Assembly: GCA_020832235.1 (NCBI GenBank)
Contig: JAFIEZ010000018.1
Location: 186,001 to 250,000, forward strand
Source of the DNA: Bacteroidota bacterium
Lineage (GTDB): Bacteria; Bacteroidota; Rhodothermia; Balneolales; HLUCCA01
Length of the DNA: 64,000 bases
Direction: 5' to 3'
The translations under genes and the position numbers were made by a program. Shown piece after piece: positions 9,635-17,690 of this stretch. How positions within the stretch are numbered: the stretch's first letter is position 1; every line of letters begins with the position of its first letter. Under the pieces are notes generated by a model. The model was given only the letters and a program-made list of their open reading frames with translations, was not told the DNA's origin and searched no databases.

Positions 9635-10438
9635 TTGATTCCCTTAGGCTTTTTAGATTTTGGCTTAAAAGACCTTATTGAAACGGCCATCATTGCCGTC
9701 GCGATCTTTTACATGTACCGGTGGATACGCGGCTCATTTGCTGTACCCGCTTTTTTTGGAATTATTATCATTTTTGCGGTTAATGCACTGGTGAGTGTAC
9801 TGGGCCTGAGCACCATCAATTTCATCTTACGACGGGTTACCGATGTAGGTATATTGGCTGTCATTATTATTTTTCAGCCAGAAATTCGAAAACTACTGTA
9901 CAATCTTGGGCAAAATACCCGTTTCGACAAAATATTTGCTCAGAAAGAGTCCGACTCGGTGATTGATGAAGTCATTGAAGCCGTAAAAATAATGTCACGA
10001 GCAAAAACAGGAGCTCTGATCGTATTCGCTAAAACGGCCACCATGCACGACCTTGTTGACGCGGGAATTAAAGTGGATGCAAAGGTCAGCAGCAAGCTTC
10101 TCACTACCATTTTCCAAAAAGATACCCCCCTGCACGACGGTGCTGTAATCATTCGCAGCGACCGAATTGTTGCTGCAAGCTGCTATCTGCCGATCAGTCA
10201 GAACCCGAATATATCCTCAACATTTGGTACCCGTCACCGCGCAGCACTTGGAATAAGTGAATCAAGCAACGTATTGGTTATTGTTGTCTCAGAAGAAACC
10301 GGCAGAATATCTGTAGCCCGAAGCGGCTCATTAGTGAGCGGTATGACTATTCAAAAGCTTCGCAGTGAAATGGAGCAACACCTTACCGACAAGAATTCAG
10401 CATCTGAAGAAGTCGGTTTCAGTAAAAGTGCCTCTTAA
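9635..10438 (+). CDS. cdaA: Diadenylate cyclase CdaA (c-di-AMP synthase)
   Basis: Membrane-anchored enzyme that makes cyclic di-AMP from two ATP, controlling osmolyte and potassium balance. Two to three hydrophobic segments occupy residues 15-95, followed by the DAC domain with DGA at 168-170 and RHR at 200-202, the two catalytic motifs. The length of 267 matches CdaA/DacA. The best start is a TTG at 9635: the frame is stopped 45 bp upstream and no ATG is available before the first helix. The gene is 2 bp from the following WbqC-family gene, so they are probably co-transcribed. Confidence 0.93.
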   Translation: MIPLGFLDFGLKDLIETAIIAVAIFYMYRWIRGSFAVPAFFGIIIIFAVNALVSVLGLSTINFILRRVTDVGILAVIIIFQPEIRKLLYNLGQNTRFDKIFAQKESDSVIDEVIEAVKIMSRAKTGALIVFAKTATMHDLVDAGIKVDAKVSSKLLTTIFQKDTPLHDGAVIIRSDRIVAASCYLPISQNPNISSTFGTRHRAALGISESSNVLVIVVSEETGRISVARSGSLVSGMTIQKLRSEMEQHLTDKNSASEEVGFSKSAS

Positions 10439-10440
10439 CT

Positions 10441-11202
10441 ATGCGAATGGCATGGCAGCTTCCAACTGCTTTCCCCGACTTGTATTGGCTAACTCGCTGC
10501 GTTAACAGCGACCTACTATTGATAGACGACACGCAGCCCTTCAACCGCAAGAGCCGGATTCACAGAGGCAAGATCAGAAATGCCACCGGGGTTCAATGGA
10601 TTTACATTCCAATTCATCCAGAAGACCGAAAGATTCCCTTACGCGAAGCTCGTGTAGATACAACCACCGACTGGCTTACTCCTCTGTTGAGATCACTAGA
10701 ATTTGCCTACAGAAACAGTATATACTACGATTTTTACGAACCTGAAATCTACACGGATTTTTCAGCAGCTTCCAAAATTGAGCGTTACCTGGAGGCGATT
10801 AACTATTTGAATAGCAGACTGTGGGAGTATCTCGAACTTAGCAAACCTGCAAACCTGGTTTATATATCTGAACTTGAAGCAGATGCTGAAGCTTTTTCCC
10901 GTACGATGCCGGACACATCAGATGAGGTACAGTTATTCCCGGAATTCAACTCCTCCAACTACCTGAAAATGCCCGTTACTGATCAAAACAGATTGGAGGA
11001 ATACTTCTCTAAAGACAAGAAGATCCATGTAATTGGCTCACATTCGTACAATGAGCGCACCGAGCAGGAACTGATTTCGGCACATCCTGTTTATCGGCAA
11101 CACTTTGGCGGATTTCAGGAAGGCTGTTCTCTGTACGATGTACTATTTGAGGTAGGGCCGGAGTTTTGGAAAATTTATGATACGCTCCTTTTTGACCGAT
11201 AA
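10441..11202 (+). CDS. WbqC-family protein
   Basis: The 253-residue protein begins MRMAWQLPTAFPDLYWL and contains DDTQPFNRKSRIHR and WIYIPIH, which resemble the WbqC-like family (first noted in O-antigen clusters, biochemical role unproven). The C-terminus carries GSHSYNERTEQEL. No signal peptide or membrane segment is seen, so it is probably cytoplasmic. It follows cdaA by 2 bp. In Bacteroidota, WbqC-like genes often lie near signal peptidase genes, but none is present here. The family assignment is by recognition of sequence style; a function should not be assumed. Confidence 0.75.
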   Translation: MRMAWQLPTAFPDLYWLTRCVNSDLLLIDDTQPFNRKSRIHRGKIRNATGVQWIYIPIHPEDRKIPLREARVDTTTDWLTPLLRSLEFAYRNSIYYDFYEPEIYTDFSAASKIERYLEAINYLNSRLWEYLELSKPANLVYISELEADAEAFSRTMPDTSDEVQLFPEFNSSNYLKMPVTDQNRLEEYFSKDKKIHVIGSHSYNERTEQELISAHPVYRQHFGGFQEGCSLYDVLFEVGPEFWKIYDTLLFDR

Positions 11203-11239
11203 TAAGCATGACGCATAAACTGAATATGTAAACCAAGCA

Positions 11240-12670
11240 TTGGCAAAACCGTTGAAGATTATCAATAAATCTGGGGGAAGTAAGGAAGACCTGATTCGTA
11301 TATCAAACGAATCGCCGGTTATTATGATGCGATGGAAAAATGCGCCGGGCTGGCCGGTAGAATTTGTCTCAGAAAATATTTCGCAATGGGGGTACTCTCC
11401 CCATGACTTTACAAGCGGGAAGTTGGATTACGAAAGCATCGTGCACCCTGATGACGTTGAAAAGATGAGTGGTGAAGCGGTAAAACTCCTGCAAAACAGG
11501 TTAACGCAATACAAACAAACGTACCGAGTATTAAAGGCAAATGGTGATATACTCTGGATAGATGACAGAACCTGGGTAGAATACGATACGGAGGGTAAGC
11601 CTGTAATGATCAATGGTGTTCTGATAGACATGACCGATCGAATCAATGCTGAGATTGCCTATCGAGATAAAAACGAACGCCTAAAGATTGCCGTTGCTGC
11701 AAGTAATATTGGCTTTTACGATTATAGAGTAGAGACTGGAGATGTTTTTTATTCCAGAGAATGGAAAACGCAGCTAGGTTTCGACGAAAGTGAGCTTGAA
11801 AATCATTACGAAACCTGGTTTAACCTGCTACACCCCGATGACAGAGAAAGGGCTGTTGCTACTTTGCGCGACTTCTCGACTGACCCCAGTGCTTTTTTGT
11901 ACAAAAGCAAATTCAGATTAGCGCGTAAAAAAGACGGTTATTCCTGGATTCTGGCCAATGGTATCGCAGAGCGCGATGCAGAAGGGAATTTACGCAAGCT
12001 TGTAGGTTCTCATATTGACATAACGGATCGAGTAGAACAGGAAATGGCCCTAAAAAAGGCTTTAGAGGAAAAAAACATCCTTTTATCGGAAGTTCACCAT
12101 CGTATTAAAAATAATCTGGCCGTAATTTCCGGAATTCTCCAGCTGCAGCTTGATTACCTCGACACGGCAAAAGAGCGCAGTATTTTTCTGGAGACGATAT
12201 CTAAAGTTCGATCTATCTCGTTGATTCATGAGGCACTATACCAAAACACCTCCATTTCTGATATTTCAGTTCATGAATACCTGCCCAGAGTTGTTCAGAC
12301 CATACAAGATTCTTTCAGCAACAAAGAGAAGCTTATACGAATCTATATCGATATTGACGAGCTTAATATTGCGATCGAAAAGGCAATCCCTCTGGGATTA
12401 TTAGTCAATGAAGTTATTACCAATGCTTTTAAGCACGCGTTTCATCAGGTCAGCGAAGGCAAGATTCACATTACATTAAAGGTTAATCCTTCTAAGTCGA
12501 TTTTGGAAATCCGTGACAATGGAGAAGGTATACCAACCAGCAGTTCATCAAAAAACAGCACGAGTATCGGTATGAATATCATTGAGGGGTTAGCGGCACA
12601 GCTTGGCGGCACCCTGCGTATGTACAATGATGGCGGGGCCGTTACAGAGCTTGAATTACCCGTGAATTGA
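11240..12670 (+). CDS. PAS-domain sensor histidine kinase (HisKA_2 type)
   Basis: Cytoplasmic two-component kinase of 476 residues. Two PAS folds with PAC-type endings occupy about residues 20-140 and 145-275. The phosphoacceptor region LLSEVHHRIKNNLAVISG lies near residue 290 and is of the HisKA_2 type found in kinases that often partner with single-domain receivers. The HATPase domain follows, with the N box VNEVITNAFKHAF, the G1 box RDNGEGI and a GMNIIEGL segment. No transmembrane segment is present, so the signal is intracellular, perhaps redox or a small ligand. The start is a TTG at 11240; the exact start is uncertain. No response regulator gene is adjacent. Confidence 0.9.
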   Translation: MAKPLKIINKSGGSKEDLIRISNESPVIMMRWKNAPGWPVEFVSENISQWGYSPHDFTSGKLDYESIVHPDDVEKMSGEAVKLLQNRLTQYKQTYRVLKANGDILWIDDRTWVEYDTEGKPVMINGVLIDMTDRINAEIAYRDKNERLKIAVAASNIGFYDYRVETGDVFYSREWKTQLGFDESELENHYETWFNLLHPDDRERAVATLRDFSTDPSAFLYKSKFRLARKKDGYSWILANGIAERDAEGNLRKLVGSHIDITDRVEQEMALKKALEEKNILLSEVHHRIKNNLAVISGILQLQLDYLDTAKERSIFLETISKVRSISLIHEALYQNTSISDISVHEYLPRVVQTIQDSFSNKEKLIRIYIDIDELNIAIEKAIPLGLLVNEVITNAFKHAFHQVSEGKIHITLKVNPSKSILEIRDNGEGIPTSSSSKNSTSIGMNIIEGLAAQLGGTLRMYNDGGAVTELELPVN

Positions 12671-12780
12671 AGCCGGTTTAGTAATGCCATTTTACGGCAC
12701 CGATGCTTATCTTACCAAAACAAGAGGCTAGGTTAACACCTCTGCGTTCTTGTTATCATCTGCACTTTAGAACGTAATTT

Positions 12781-15700
12781 ATGCTCGCTTCGGAAACTTC
12801 AGGAGTCAAGAATACCACTGATTCACAATACGCACACACATCCGATCCCGTGACTGCGCCAGCCATCTCCCGCGACAGCATGGTGCGCCGTTTGTACGCA
12901 AACGATGCCTCTATGTATGAAGAGATGCCTCAGGGCGTATTCTTCCCTGAAAATGCGGAAGACATTCGGGACTTAGTGAAATGGTGTGCCATTCACAGAA
13001 CCCCCATCACTCCACGGGCTGCAGGAACGAGTCTTGCAGGTCAGACAACCGGAGGCGGCATCATCATGGATACCTCCCGGTATATGAATCGCATATTATC
13101 TATCGATGAAGCTTCATCTAAGGCCGTTGTACAGCCCGGAGTTATTCGAGACAGCCTGAATCGCGTAGCTGCCCCCATGGGTCTTCAGTTCGGTCCAGAT
13201 ACCTCAACGACGAACCGTTGTATGTTGGGCGGAATGATTGGTAACAACTCTGCCGGATCATTTTCCCTGAAACACCGCACTACCAGAGAGCATATACAAA
13301 CCATGCGGGTTGTGCTCAGCGATGGGTCTTTAGTTGAGTTTGGTCCGCTAACAAACGAAGAGCTGGATGAAAAAAAACAGCTAAAAACACTGGAAGGCCG
13401 CATTTATCGTGAGATGCTTGCGTTACTGGAGGCGAATAAAGACGCAATTTTGACAAGTTATCCGCATCCCGATATAACCAGAAGAAATACCGGTTATGCC
13501 CTGGATCGCCTTTGTGAAATGGAACCTCTCACCCCAGGCGGTCGTCCATTCAATATGGCGGAATTGCTTTGTGGCAGTGAGGGAACATTGGCCATGACTG
13601 TTGATGCCGATGTGCGACTGGTTCCCTTGCCAAAGCATAAAATCCTGCTCATTGGCCAATATGCCACACTCAAAGAATCCATGTTGGCCACAGTGGAGGC
13701 CGTTAAGGCTGTACCACCTCCTGCCGTTGGCGAAACCAGAACCGACGGAGAGCTGGGAGCCGTTGAACTCATTGACGATATTATCATCAAAGCCACAGAA
13801 TTAAACCTTGAGCAAACGCGAAATCGTTTTTTCATCGTAGGAGAGCCAAAAGCTGTTCTGATTATGCAGCTGGAAGGAGGCGATGTTGAAAAGCTGGTAT
13901 CAAGAGCCAACGCATTGGGAGAGCAACTTAAGGCAGGCGGGCTGGGATATGACTACAAGGTTTTTACCGAACCGGCCGACATGTATAAAGTTTGGGAACT
14001 CAGAAAAGCAGGCTTAGGGCTGTTGATGGGAACCTGGGCAGAATCCCGAACTCCTGAATTTATTGAAGACACCGCTGTAAGAGTGCAGGACTTACCCGCA
14101 TATATCGAAGATTTTGAAGGCATCATGCGAAAGTACGACACGCATAGTGTGTATTATGCCCATGCCTCTGTTGGGGAATTGCACCTTCGACCCGAATTAA
14201 ACCTCACCACCCGTGAAGGTTTCGAGAAAATGAAGCAGATTGCCGAAGAAGTGGCTTTATTGGTCAAAAAATATCGTGGTTCTCTGAGCGGTGAGCACGG
14301 AGACGGACGTGTACGCGCACCATACATTGAGCTGGTACTGGGTTCCGATATGATGCCTCTGCTAAAGCGGGTAAAAGAAATATGGGACCCCAATGGAATT
14401 TTCAATCCGGGTAAAATCGTCGATGCCAAACCCATGGATGCCGACCTCAGGTTTTATCCGGATGAGGAAATACCCCAATTTAATACGGTATTTCATTATC
14501 GCGATGAGGGTAACTTCATGGCACTGGTTGATAAATGCAACGGTGCAGGGGTATGTCGTAAGCTGGCGGAAAGCGGCGGTACAATGTGTCCTTCTTATAT
14601 GGCAACCCGTGACGAAAAAGATTCCACCCGTGGCAGAGCCAACGTTTTTCGGCAAGTATTTAGGGGAGAGCGGATGGATGCTTTCTCTGATGGCGACCTG
14701 AATGAAGCGCTCAGCCTTTGTCTGAGTTGCAAAGCTTGTAAAACAGAGTGCCCGGCAAATGTAGACATGGCCAAGATGAAAGCTGAGTTTACGCAAGGCC
14801 GGCATGATGCCGAGGGTGCACCACTCAGCTACCATTTCTTTGCTCGTCCGGAATTGTTATATCCGCTTGCAGCACCTTTTGCTCCCCTGGTAAATTGGAT
14901 GAATACCCTGAATCCGGTCAAAGAAATCTATAAGACCCTATTTAATATTCATCCGGAAAGGGAATTACCTGCCTTTGCAACTGAACCATTTCATAGATGG
15001 CACAAAAAGCGTAGTCCATTAAATTATGCCGATTTCGCCGCATCACCAGTGGGGAAACCATCCAAGAATAAATCAAATGGTGAGCCATCAAGAGACGAAA
15101 CCACCAATAACTCAACTGTTGATTCGGCTTCCATTCGTAAACATCATCGTTCTGCACCCGGAAGCAGTGGACGTGTATTAATTATGGTAGATATGTTCAT
15201 GAACTACCATGAACCTGAAATCGGCAGGGCTATGGTGGAAGTCTTTGAGCTGCTGGGTTACGAGGTTCAGGTAACAGAACCCATGCAAAGTGGCCGAACG
15301 CATATTTCAAAGGGTTTCGTGCGGGATGCCAAAAAAATTGCTCATAGAAATATCCAGACCCTCACCCCTTATGCTAGTAAGGACTTTGCCATTGTTGGAC
15401 AAGAGCCTTCCGAAATTTTGACCTTGCGCGATGAGTATCTGGACCTTTGTGATGAAAATGTGCTTGAGGATGCCAGAAAAGTAGCTTCAAGTACGTATAT
15501 GTTTGAGGAGTTTCTCCAAAAACACTTCGCTGCCAACCCTGATGATATCAGACTCTTTGATCCCAGGGGTAAGGCGGCCGTTGTGCATGGTCATTGCCAT
15601 GCAAAAGCATTAGTCGGAATGGAGCCCGTTATGGATGTACTAACACAAATTGGTTATAAGGCTGAAAATCTGCCAACAGGGTGTTGTGGAATGGCCGGGA

Positions 15701-15894
15701 GCTTTGGCTATGAAGCAGATCATTACGAGATATCACAACAGATTGGCGAACTGGTATTGTTTCCTCGACTCAGAGCGACTGCATCAGAAACGGATATCTG
15801 TGCACATGGTTTCTCATGTCGTCATCAAATTGCAGATGGCGTGGACCGACAGGCTAAACATACCGCCATACTTGTTCGGGATGCCATAATGTAA
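12781..15894 (+). CDS. FAD-linked oxidase / Fe-S dehydrogenase fusion
   Basis: A 1037-residue cytoplasmic flavoprotein that joins a D-2-hydroxyacid dehydrogenase (FAD_binding_4 plus FAD-oxidase C domain) to a GlpC/LutA-like iron-sulfur module, the architecture of D-2-hydroxyglutarate dehydrogenase YdiJ and relatives. The FAD domain spans about residues 55-260 (TPRAAGTSLAGQTTGGG), with SGEHGDGRVR near residue 504. Cysteines in CNGAGVCRK near 585 and CLSCKACKTECP near 645 fit ferredoxin-type clusters. The C-terminal CCG domains show GHCHAK near 937 and GCCGMAGSFGYE near 966. It probably oxidises a D-2-hydroxy acid and passes electrons to a quinone or ferredoxin; the substrate is not known. It is a monocistronic gene with its own terminator. 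Confidence 0.92.
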   Translation: MLASETSGVKNTTDSQYAHTSDPVTAPAISRDSMVRRLYANDASMYEEMPQGVFFPENAEDIRDLVKWCAIHRTPITPRAAGTSLAGQTTGGGIIMDTSRYMNRILSIDEASSKAVVQPGVIRDSLNRVAAPMGLQFGPDTSTTNRCMLGGMIGNNSAGSFSLKHRTTREHIQTMRVVLSDGSLVEFGPLTNEELDEKKQLKTLEGRIYREMLALLEANKDAILTSYPHPDITRRNTGYALDRLCEMEPLTPGGRPFNMAELLCGSEGTLAMTVDADVRLVPLPKHKILLIGQYATLKESMLATVEAVKAVPPPAVGETRTDGELGAVELIDDIIIKATELNLEQTRNRFFIVGEPKAVLIMQLEGGDVEKLVSRANALGEQLKAGGLGYDYKVFTEPADMYKVWELRKAGLGLLMGTWAESRTPEFIEDTAVRVQDLPAYIEDFEGIMRKYDTHSVYYAHASVGELHLRPELNLTTREGFEKMKQIAEEVALLVKKYRGSLSGEHGDGRVRAPYIELVLGSDMMPLLKRVKEIWDPNGIFNPGKIVDAKPMDADLRFYPDEEIPQFNTVFHYRDEGNFMALVDKCNGAGVCRKLAESGGTMCPSYMATRDEKDSTRGRANVFRQVFRGERMDAFSDGDLNEALSLCLSCKACKTECPANVDMAKMKAEFTQGRHDAEGAPLSYHFFARPELLYPLAAPFAPLVNWMNTLNPVKEIYKTLFNIHPERELPAFATEPFHRWHKKRSPLNYADFAASPVGKPSKNKSNGEPSRDETTNNSTVDSASIRKHHRSAPGSSGRVLIMVDMFMNYHEPEIGRAMVEVFELLGYEVQVTEPMQSGRTHISKGFVRDAKKIAHRNIQTLTPYASKDFAIVGQEPSEILTLRDEYLDLCDENVLEDARKVASSTYMFEEFLQKHFAANPDDIRLFDPRGKAAVVHGHCHAKALVGMEPVMDVLTQIGYKAENLPTGCCGMAGSFGYEADHYEISQQIGELVLFPRLRATASETDICAHGFSCRHQIADGVDRQAKHTAILVRDAIM

Positions 15895-15914
15895 CAGGTT
15901 ACATGCTATCTCTC

Positions 15915-15937
15915 GAGTGCGAAAACACTCTTTTTTT
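15915..15937 (+). terminator. Intrinsic terminator after the FAD/Fe-S dehydrogenase
   Basis: GAGTG (15915-15919) pairs with CACTC (15926-15930) around a CGAAAA loop, followed by seven T residues. Confidence 0.88.
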
Positions 15938-15969
15938 CAGGGTAGTGATATAGGATGTGGGTACCGTGT

Positions 15970-16524
15970 TCAGATAGGATCTTCAGGTCTTTGTGTTTGC
16001 TCTGCCAACTGTTTTTTCATTTTCCACTCGAAACAGTGGTTTATATCATGTAATGGTCTGATTACCCGAGTCATAGTAAAACCCAGGCGTTCATATAGCC
16101 GATGTGCCCCAACAAACTGCGTATCGGTCCACAGGTGAATAGCGCTCACGCCCAGAAAGACGGCCAGATCAAGTACCTGCTGAATCATCCAGGTTCCGAT
16201 GCCCTCGCCTCGCAGGTCGGCATCTACATAGACCCTGCTTAAACAAGCTCCTTCTTCATCATATTTCAGAGCAATTACTGCACAAACCCGATTATTGGCT
16301 GAAGTAATAGCAAACAGTACGGGTTTACCGATTTCCGGCAAATTGTTGGCATAATAAGAGTTGAATTCTTCGAAATCGGGTACTTCTACAGCAGCCGAGA
16401 ATTGCCATCCATATTCATGAAATACGCGCTCAACGATAGACGTTAAGGCAGGGATTTGATCCTCCCGGGCATAATCCATTGTATAATCTCTGAGTTTGGC
16501 GGGAAATTCAGGCTTTTTAGCCAT
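15970..16524 (-). CDS. GNAT-family N-acetyltransferase
   Basis: Predicted acetyl-CoA-dependent acetyltransferase with the GNAT fold. The acetyl-CoA-binding segment is YVDADLRGEGIGTWMIQQ (R-G-x-G-I-G variant of the Q/RxxGxG/A motif), and the C-terminal LYERLGF is a typical GNAT ending. I chose the ATG at 16524 (MAKKPEFPAK); the frame remains open to about 16572, but those 16 residues add nothing to the domain. It is transcribed toward the FAD/Fe-S dehydrogenase and divergently from the Bdr-like gene. The acceptor substrate cannot be predicted. Confidence 0.85.
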   Translation of the reverse strand: MAKKPEFPAKLRDYTMDYAREDQIPALTSIVERVFHEYGWQFSAAVEVPDFEEFNSYYANNLPEIGKPVLFAITSANNRVCAVIALKYDEEGACLSRVYVDADLRGEGIGTWMIQQVLDLAVFLGVSAIHLWTDTQFVGAHRLYERLGFTMTRVIRPLHDINHCFEWKMKKQLAEQTQRPEDPI

Positions 16525-16637
16525 ATTTTGAATGATTGAGTTGTGAACGGGTGTTTGTATTAACATGCACAATACATGTTCTAGCCTTGCCTGTTCGTGT
16601 ACAATTAAAACATAAGATACTATTACGATAAATAAAT

Positions 16638-17585
16638 ATGGTTATCATCATTGGTGCCGGACCGGTTGGACTGGCCTGCGGAATCGCTTTAAAGAAGAGA
16701 AATATTGCATTCAAAATTATTGATAAAGGGTGTCTTACAAATTCAATCTATCACTATCCGGTTAACATGACCTTTTTCTCCACGTCAGACCGGCTCGAAA
16801 TAGGTGATATCCCGTTCATTTCACACAATGTTAAGCCTACACGTAGAGAAGCTCTGGAGTATTACCGAAGGGTTACAGAACATTTTGACCTTCCTGTGAA
16901 TTTATACGAAAAAGTGAGTTCAATTTCAGGTGACAGGGGGAATTTTACCGTTACAACCGACAAAGCCACATATAAAGCTGAAAAAGTAATTATTGCTTCT
17001 GGTTTCTACAGTGATCCTCATCGAATGGATGTTCCCGGGGAAGATTTGCCTAAAGTGAAGCATTACTATGATGAACCTCATCCATATGCATTTCAGCATG
17101 TTTTGGTTATCGGTGCCGGTAATTCGGGAGTCGATGTAGCTCTGGAAACCTATCGTGCCGGCTCCAAAGTTACCATGGTAGTTCGAGGGTCGGAAATTAA
17201 GAAGACGGTTAAGTATTGGGTTCGCCCTGATATCGAAAACCGTATCAAAAATGATGAGATCAAGGCTTATTTCAATACCAGTGTGGTTCGTATAAACGAA
17301 AAAACCGTGACATTGCGAACACCTGAGGGGGAGAAAGTAATTGATAACGATTTTGTATTGGCCATGACCGGATATGAGCCTGATTTTTCTTTGTTGGAGG
17401 ATGCTGGTGTAAAGTTTCATGATGATGAAGCACGCACTCCTATTTATAATGAACACACAATGGAGTCGAATAAAGAGGGGCTCTATCTGGCCGGAGTTGT
17501 TTGTGGCGGTCTGAACACGAGCAAGTGGTTTATAGAGAACTCACGTTACCACGGGGAGGTTATAGCACAACATATAGCCAGCTGA
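16638..17585 (+). CDS. bdr: YpdA-family FAD/NADPH oxidoreductase (putative bacillithiol disulfide reductase)
   Basis: A two-dinucleotide-fold flavoprotein of 315 residues. The FAD motif IIGAGPVGLACG is at the N-terminus and the NAD(P)H motif VIGAGNSGVDVALE is near residue 157. The family-typical SIYHYPVNMTFFSTSDRLEIGDIPF segment (quoted in parts: SIYHYPVNMTFFST, then DRLEIGDIPF) distinguishes YpdA/Bdr from thioredoxin reductase, and the CxxC redox motif of thioredoxin reductases is absent. YpdA in Staphylococcus and Bacillus reduces bacillithiol disulfide; many Bacteroidota and relatives make bacillithiol, so that role is plausible. No bacillithiol synthesis gene (bshA, bshB, bshC) is in the window. 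Confidence 0.85.
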   Translation: MVIIIGAGPVGLACGIALKKRNIAFKIIDKGCLTNSIYHYPVNMTFFSTSDRLEIGDIPFISHNVKPTRREALEYYRRVTEHFDLPVNLYEKVSSISGDRGNFTVTTDKATYKAEKVIIASGFYSDPHRMDVPGEDLPKVKHYYDEPHPYAFQHVLVIGAGNSGVDVALETYRAGSKVTMVVRGSEIKKTVKYWVRPDIENRIKNDEIKAYFNTSVVRINEKTVTLRTPEGEKVIDNDFVLAMTGYEPDFSLLEDAGVKFHDDEARTPIYNEHTMESNKEGLYLAGVVCGGLNTSKWFIENSRYHGEVIAQHIAS

Positions 17586-17645
17586 AACGCCGTAGATTGG
17601 CTTTATCGTTTTGGGAAAACGTGCGGGAACATGAAAATTTCACAG

Positions 17646-17674
17646 AAATCAGCAGTAGCTTATTTCGCTGATTT
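17646..17674. terminator. Possible bidirectional terminator
   Basis: AAATCAGC (17646-17653) and GCTGATTT (17667-17674) form an 8-bp hairpin between the convergent Bdr and 7TM kinase genes. T-tracts are short on both strands. Confidence 0.4.
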
Positions 17675-17690
17675 TACAAGATTTCAGGCA

